Shown: one piece after another, positions 58,357 to 64,000 of the stretch
How positions within the stretch are numbered: the stretch's first letter is position 1
Layout: each line of letters starts with the position of its first letter
NCBI GenBank assembly: GCA_008973525.1
Contig: WACJ01000516.1
Span: 434,001 to 498,000, forward strand
Length of the DNA: 64,000 nucleotides
Source: Stenopsyche tienmushanensis
Taxonomy: Eukaryota; Arthropoda; Insecta; Trichoptera; Stenopsychidae
Direction: 5' to 3'
Made by a program: the position numbers and the translations under genes
The notes under the pieces: generated by a model
Seen by the model: only the letters and a program-made list of their open reading frames with translations
What the model was told of the DNA's origin: nothing
Database searches by the model: none

Positions 58357-61300
58357 TCATGATAATTCCTGATATAGTCCCTGCTCATCTTGTCCATCGC
58401 TCACCCCCCTCATATTCAGCTGTCGAATAACCCGTTCCAAAAAATGTGCAGTCTCTTGTTGGTTGACAAACTGTGACCTCTCAGTCCTATGCTCTATACC
58501 GCTCCAGGTTACAACATCTTCACGTCCAGTGGTTACAGATCGTCCTATAGTAAATATCAGTCTTCTTTCCCAAGCAATGGAAAGTAAATTTAACACCTAT
58601 AAAAATTTAGAACATTACTGACTAATTTCAATTCTATATTCAATGTTAGATGTTATTTAATAAATGGGCCAAATTTTAATTTTAAATTACCCGTCTTCCT
58701 TGTTGTGTATCCGGGAGATAACAGTGGCGAGGAAAGCCTACAGCGTAATATGGCCTACCAGGTGATGGATGTTCAGGACCTTGGACTCCTGATACAACAC
58801 TATATACGAACACAACACACATGCATAACTAAATAGCACATAAATTAAAACACATGCTTTAAAACATGAATAATCTAAAAAAAAAACTTTAAAACACTTA
58901 ATGGAAAAATAAAATCTGGTTAAGCTGATTATTGTTCGATAACTCTTTTTTGTTACAAAGCACATTTTAGATAATGCATTATTTAACAAATATATTTTAC
59001 ATTGTTCCAAAATGCTTATTAATGTGTGCAGCAAAAGCCATTTCTAAATGTGTGATTAATAAAAGCGATAATATGGTAAAAATATTCCTGCCATCCTTTG
59101 ATTGAGATTTATTTCGCCAATAAAATACTAACTCTTGTAATCGATATTCAAATTGGTATTAAAAACATTCAAAAAATAAAAGTTGAACATGATGTATATT
59201 GTATAGTGAGTATTTAATCCTTTGCACTCTGTTGTCCCCTCACAGGGGACATCATGATTCTAGCATATCACTCAGATGTCCCCTCTGAGGGGACATCATA
59301 GTTTATTAGTGATTACAGGGAATCAACTTATTCCAGCACAATTTTTTGAGAAATCAAAATATGGAACTATTACTAATATATATAGCGGGTTTTGCGTCAG
59401 AAGACAAGGTGAGAAGTGCGCTTGGGAAGACAAGAGAATCGTCACACTGCTAAGGAATATATAAACGTGACTCACTCAATCTTATAAAATTCTAAAATGA
59501 TATAATTTCTATAAAATAGATTGTCCCATTAGGAATGTCGTTTTTTCATAGTTATTTTTTGATCATCAGTTGTCTTATTTTATTAGTCGAATAAAATCTG
59601 AAGACCGATATTTTCTACAATTTTTTCTCTCTCTCAAGTCTAATAGTAAAATAGCTCTTTTTCTGTATAGTGGGACTCCAAAGGGATAATCTAAGTCCTT
59701 CCATATGATCAAACCATAACGAAAGAGATTTATTGTTCAAAATTAGAAAGATTAAAAGAAAACAAATTAAAGGAACTCAGTTGGCAAACGAGTCCACATC
59801 CACCTTATTCCCCTGACTTTGCTCTTTCCGACTATAATTTATTTAGATCGATGCAACATTATTTTTTGAAGAAAATCATATTATACATGGGAAAATGTTG
59901 TATCTTCCGAAAGAGAATACATTGTATCGATGAAATGATTTAATAATTTTTTTGTTTGAATTTAACTCTTTCATTTAAAAAACGATATTCCTAATGGGAC
60001 GATCTAATATAACAATTTGTTCAATCAGGTAAAAACACATATTGAGTTTCAGCCGAAGCATGCAATGCAAACTATATGAATATTCACAAAACACTCCACA
60101 GGACTTTTTTGTATTGGTGCTACCCATATATTGCATAACTGGCAATTAAGTAATAAGTAGACTGTATGGGGAAATAAAAATTGTTAAAAATAAAACTCAC
60201 TTATATGTTATTTGTATAGTATGAGTCGAAGATGTTTGTCCAGGTAGAGCGTGTGTTTGTAAGCACCACACCATTGTTCCTGGTGGTTGATTCCCTCGCA
60301 TTTCGCCATATACTTTTGAACATACTGGACACTGGATATATAACGCACCCTATAATAAATCAAAATAATTATCATTTCTATACAACTAATATAGATTTAT
60401 GCTAATTTTAGAACGATTCCTACTTTATTCGTTCTTTGTTGTTTTGTAAGCATCTTATTAAGACACGCTAAATGCATCATGTGTGAACAAAGCGACAATG
60501 CAACAACTACACGTGGTGGATGAGAATTATGAACATGAGGCGACGGTCCAGGCTGTGAAGGAGCGAGAGGTGCAAGACAGGGAGGACAAACTGCACCCCA
60601 CTGCACTGCTTCTACGACTCGAACAAATCCACTGATTACACTAGACGCAGCATCCACACCTTAATAAAATATAAATGTTTAGACATATTACTTTTTGCAT
60701 TTTTAAATACGCAAAATTAAAAAAATACAGAAAGCAATTTACCGATAATACTTCCATTTGAAGGGGTTTTTGGTCGGGCTATTTGACCCGGGAGAGGATC
60801 AACGTCGAATACATCGTCACTTCCCACACTACAATCCAGAAGATCGTTAACCGATTGCTGGGGAAATCAAAAATGACGTTATAAAATTGAAATGTGTTTA
60901 TATATTACATTTTTTAAATAAAAATACTTTATTACCTGATTTAAGCTATCTTTACTCTCATGACTTAAATATGTAGAAATTGTATCTACACTCGGCCTTC
61001 TACCAGATCTAGTGCTGGAAGAGTCGACATCGAGTAAGCTATCTTTTTTATTTGAAGACGAATGTGGTGCAAGACCATTTTGAACATTGGTACTGGGATT
61101 CAACGGTAATGAAACTACTGGTGTTTTATTGCCTATAAAAATTTGAGTATATTTAAACAAATACTCTTAGATAAATTTAAATTTTTCAATTTTATAAAAA
61201 CACTTACTGAAAATATTCAAGTTGTGTAGTATTTGGCGGGCAAGATTTGGTTTAGTTTTGTCTCTTTGAGAAGCTTGAGCATTTTGAGACTTGACTTCTT

Positions 61301-63343
61301 TCGTAGGAAGTTTTGCAGGTGCTCTATTGGCAATGGAATTACTCTGATTCTGTCCTGATTTTCCAGATGTACTTGAAACTATCGATTTTGTGCTCGAACC
61401 AGTATGTTGTTGTGGAATTGTGATCATCCGACGTCCTAAATAGATTAAATGATTTTTAAATCTGTAAATAATCAATAGTAATTGATTGATTCATTCAATT
61501 AAGACAAATTTAATAAATACCTTGAACATTTGAGGGATGATCTGCTTGAGAACAATTTGCAGGTACTTTTGTAAGTGGATAAGGTGCTTGTTGTACTCTT
61601 CGTATATTTTTTAAAGATCCTCCAGGTCCTGCTGCAGTCATTGAACCAAAATCTACTAACCACGGACAAGCTAGTAGAGGATCTCTACTGAGATCAACAA
61701 CACGCTCTCTGCCACCCCATGCTTCTTCCAGTCGACATTGAACATCCATGGAAAGAGTGTCCCATCGCATTTCGGAATTGGATTTACAGTTACGAGCCCA
61801 TTCCCATCGTGCACCACGGCCCCCAGGACTATTGACTGAGTAACATGTACGTCTTACGCCACATTCTATAGATGTGCCTTCTAAAAATTAATAATAAATT
61901 CTCATTTTTTACTTCTATAATATTAATGTTATTATATTTTTTGTGCAGTGCATTTAAAAAAAGGATCATAATTCTAATACTGTCTAATAATAAATTGTCC
62001 CGTTAGAAATGCCATTATTTTCATACTTAATTTTTGACCATCAGTTGTGTCTCAGCCATCCCTTTGATAACACGTATTGTATATATTGTTACTCGACTAT
62101 ATGATATAGATAGTCGACGATGGATTTTGTGCCGAACAAACAATTAATGCGGAATTGCTTACTGTACAAATATCTTCACAAAATTAATGCAACAACTGCA
62201 ACTAAAAATATTTGTGATACACTCAGAGAATCCCTAACTATTTGTCAATGCCAAAGATGGTTTAAATGTTTTAAAAGTGAAATTTTTAGTTTAGAATAAA
62301 AGGTCCGAAGTGAGAGAAAGGCTAAAGTGGATGACGATATCCTGCGTGCTGAAATTGAATCAAATCCAACACAGACTATACAAGAATTAACAGACAAGCT
62401 TAGATAACCATAAAACAGGGGGTGTGGATACCGCACGACATTACTGATGAGATCAAGGTAATGCACATAAATACGTATCATGATTTAATCGATAAAGAGA
62501 AGAAACAACCTTTTTATACTATCTTGTGACTGGTTGAAGTTCTTTCAACAAAGATAAGACAACTTTCGTTTGTGTTGTCTTGAAAGAAGGTGTTTGTTTT
62601 GATAATTAAAGTACTTGCATCATTATTATCATTAACCAATTTTGTTATTCCTCCATGACTGTTCTGGAGTGGCGTCATTAGCAGAGTATCACCACTCCTT
62701 TGCAAAATCTACTCCTTCAGAAGTAAACTGGCAGGCTTGCACGGTAACCATGTTCTTTTATTTTCGCAACACATTAATAGACAAAAATAGCTGAACAACA
62801 GAAAGTAGATACCATGCGAGTTGAGCATTAAGAAATATTCCGAAGAAATGAATGAATATTGTGTGCCATCAACAGTATTAAGGTTCATTTATTGAGCCTG
62901 GTTAATTACACATATTTAGGCAATATTAATAGATAAAATAAGCGGATTTAATTATTTATTTATAAAAGTTTTGGAGGGAAAATTTATAGTACACGTTTTA
63001 GATATTTCACTTATAAAGAAAAATCTAGCCCTTAAATTTCATATGGATTTCGAGCTTCTTACAATGATTTCTTAGAGCAAAGCTGTAATTGTATTAGAGA
63101 GGAAATTACAGTGTTATAAATTATTAAATATAGCTTACCGTGTTTGTCAGTGCACTGCGTTTGAGTACGTAGATTAACATAACAACCGTTCAGCGAAGGA
63201 TCTGCATCGCTGAGAAGGACCCTCGTCAATTGTTTGGCATGTGCACGTTCGAGATGTTGGGTGACTGCCGGTCCGTAAGGCAGCCATTTGGAATTTGTAT
63301 CATCGAACCATTCCCAGACTACGACACAATGAAATGCAGACAT
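58357..63343 (-). CDS. dx: deltex, RING-type E3 ubiquitin ligase of Notch signalling (9 coding exons)
   Basis: Coding exons, in order of transcription: 63343-63139, 61880-61521, 61435-61208, 61132-60936, 60857-60743, 60659-60424, 60349-60201, 58799-58691 and 58596-58357. Each border is GT-AG and the phases agree, giving one 612-residue frame that ends in TGA. Length matches the family (vertebrate DTX1 is about 620). Residues 1-68 are WWE1 (VVVWEWF at 7-13). About 70-165 is WWE2 (WEW at 94-96). About 180-390 is a Ser/Asn/Pro-rich hinge. The RING runs 393-457: CPPC, then C426-x-H428-x2-H431-x2-C434, then CPVC at 454-457. The Deltex C-terminal domain fills about 458-605 (GFPRHCYLP at 518-526, [15 protein letters not shown] at 548-562). 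Family knowledge: the WWE domains bind Notch ankyrin repeats, the RING recruits E2, and the C-terminal domain binds ADP-ribose. ATG at 63343 is chosen because an in-frame TGA lies just upstream (63362-63364). The loop between the RING cysteine pairs (397-425) is unusually Pro/His-rich. Confidence 0.96.
59214..59464 (+). mobile_element. piggyBac-like element relic (5' terminus plus transposase scrap) in a deltex intron
   Basis: A TTAA (59214-59217) is followed by a TCCTTTGC-type terminal sequence. Next comes a palindrome at 59233-59251 (8-bp arms TGTCCCCT/AGGGGACA) and a second, perfect one at 59276-59296 (10-bp arms). About 90 bp further in, the plus strand reads [10 protein letters not shown], which resembles the WKDK+VTLLS stretch of piggyBac-family transposases. 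No second TTAA terminus was found, so this is a truncated relic. It lies between the exons ending at 60201 and starting at 58799. Confidence 0.65.
59517..60006 (+). mobile_element. Internally deleted mariner element in a deltex intron
   Basis: Near-identical terminal inverted repeats of about 28 bp begin GATTGTCCCATTAGGAAT on the left. The right copy is the reverse complement with two mismatches. Both ends are flanked by TA, the mariner target duplication. The plus strand at about 59765-59880 retains the mariner C-terminal signature [16 protein letters not shown]. The N-terminal half and first catalytic region are missing, leaving a 486-bp element. Its left end is the same family as the copy at 61.99 kb. 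Confidence 0.9.
61991..62430 (+). mobile_element. 3'-truncated mariner element in a deltex intron
   Basis: The TA-flanked left end (TTGTCCCGTTAGAAATG) matches the copy at 59.52 kb for about 60 bp. A decayed transposase N-terminus starts at the ATG at 62119 on the plus strand: [20 protein letters not shown], then a stop, then [21 protein letters not shown]. These correspond to the two helix-turn-helix segments of mariner transposases. No right inverted repeat is visible, so the right edge is approximate. Confidence 0.82.
62500..63000. other. Deltex intron remainder, no gene seen
   Basis: After the mariner relic the intron is AT-rich. A short minus-strand open frame (62705-62514) contains imperfect inverted segments around 62540-62590 (GTTCTTTCAACA / TGTCTTGAAAGAA). 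It has no recognisable domain and may be another repeat scrap. Confidence 0.4.
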
Positions 63344-63785
63344 TTCCCCAAACGGGGGCAATCACTTAAAATCTGCAACTGAAATAATAAATTTAAGTAA
63401 ACACTAGTAAATAATTAAAAATATATATACTTCAAACGTAATCTAATATTGTTTAAACAAGCTTTTCATTCAAAGAATTAAAATATTAATAATACGAAAT
63501 AATTGTAAACAAAGTGCACATACAAATGCTATAAGAAAAAAATATTCATAATGTTCAACAGGTAGGAAATGAATATTATTACATTGCGGAGCATTAATTT
63601 AGATCATAATCGTGGACTATCGATACTGTCCATCAACATGAAGGAAGATCGTGACGATTGTGGTTCTGCTACTGGTATTTAGCGTGGGAAACTTTTTAAA
63701 CTAAGTTCCCATGGCATTTAAGTTTTGACGTCGTTATGAAAAAAAAACAAAATGAAATTTCGGACGGACGGCGTTAAAAACTTAC

Positions 63786-63930
63786 GTTGTATCGGTCACA
63801 AATGAAGCAAGGGGGCTCAGGGCGGCGGCGGAGCCCCGCGCTGGTAGCAAACAACGACCACCACCGCCATTACGATATTGTCTTCAATTAAATTAGACTT
63901 AGCGTCATATTATTCGACCATGCCGAACAA
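63786..63930 (-). promoter_or_regulatory. dx: deltex 5' noncoding first exon and promoter-proximal region (right edge approximate)
   Basis: On the minus strand a consensus donor (GTAAGT) starts at 63785. The first coding exon has an acceptor that makes 63378 its first base, so a leader intron of 63379-63785 is predicted. The exon upstream of the donor is the most GC-rich stretch of the window. It holds a hairpin (arms GGGGCTC/GAGCCCC, 63812-63837) and a short upstream frame of 17 codons plus stop (63870-63817, beginning ATGGCG). I see no TATA box at a convincing distance. The transcription start is unknown, so the right limit is a guess. Confidence 0.6.
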
Positions 63931-64000
63931 ATACGACGATCAATTTGACGAACGAAATTTTATAAATATTTAGAATTCAAAAAATCAATAAATTAGCAAA

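Noticed and set aside
63344..63361. Upstream extension of the first deltex exon beginning with a TTG codon
   Set aside because: It is not an ATG, and a TGA lies immediately upstream. Animal deltex should start at the ATG at 63343.

Overview
The window is AT-rich eukaryotic nuclear DNA, almost certainly from an insect or other arthropod. GT-AG introns, an animal Notch-pathway gene and decayed copies of many arthropod transposon superfamilies support this. I cannot name the species; a hemipteran-like repeat mix is only a weak impression. There are no operons, ribosome binding sites or CRISPR arrays.

The only intact conventional gene I can support is on the minus strand at the right end (about 58.2-63.9 kb). 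It is an orthologue of deltex, an E3 ubiquitin ligase of Notch signalling. Nine coding exons, all with GT-AG borders and mutually consistent phases, join into one 612-codon frame: two WWE domains, a low-complexity hinge, a RING finger and the Deltex C-terminal domain. A separate 5' noncoding exon with a GC-rich hairpin and a possible uORF lies at about 63.8 kb. Two of its introns have taken in transposons: a piggyBac-like end plus a deleted mariner at 59.2-60.0 kb, and a sibling mariner at 62.0-62.4 kb.

The remaining roughly 58 kb is intergenic DNA built from dead transposable elements. (i) hAT elements: a 937-bp non-autonomous element with a perfect 8-bp target duplication at 32.9-33.9 kb and an older relative at 10.2-10.9 kb; a second family with TAGGGAAT-type ends at 5, 19.4-20.2 and 43 kb, one copy nested in a third hAT-like element at 4.6-5.5 kb; and transposase relics at 35.8-36.1, 39.6-41.3 and 43.0 kb. 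(ii) piggyBac-like elements: a 2.67-kb element between TTAA sites at 48.9-51.6 kb and isolated ends at 16.6, 36.9 and 59.2 kb. (iii) Tc1/mariner/pogo relics and TA-flanked MITEs at 9.2, 16.7, 26.2, 31.2, 46.6-47.2, 49.6, 59.5 and 62 kb. (iv) A Mutator-like transposase relic at 25.6-26.2 kb, split off by a MITE. (v) Non-LTR reverse-transcriptase relics at 27.5-27.9, 43.9-44.1 and 55.8-56.5 kb, and tRNA-derived SINE relics at 27.6, 31.6, 31.8 and 54.5 kb. (vi) Several unclassified dispersed repeats.

The most interesting non-genic signal is in the piggyBac-like ends. All five readable termini carry a palindrome centred 24.5-25 bp inside the TTAA, although the palindrome sequence differs between families. 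Two families carry a second copy 43-44 bp further in.
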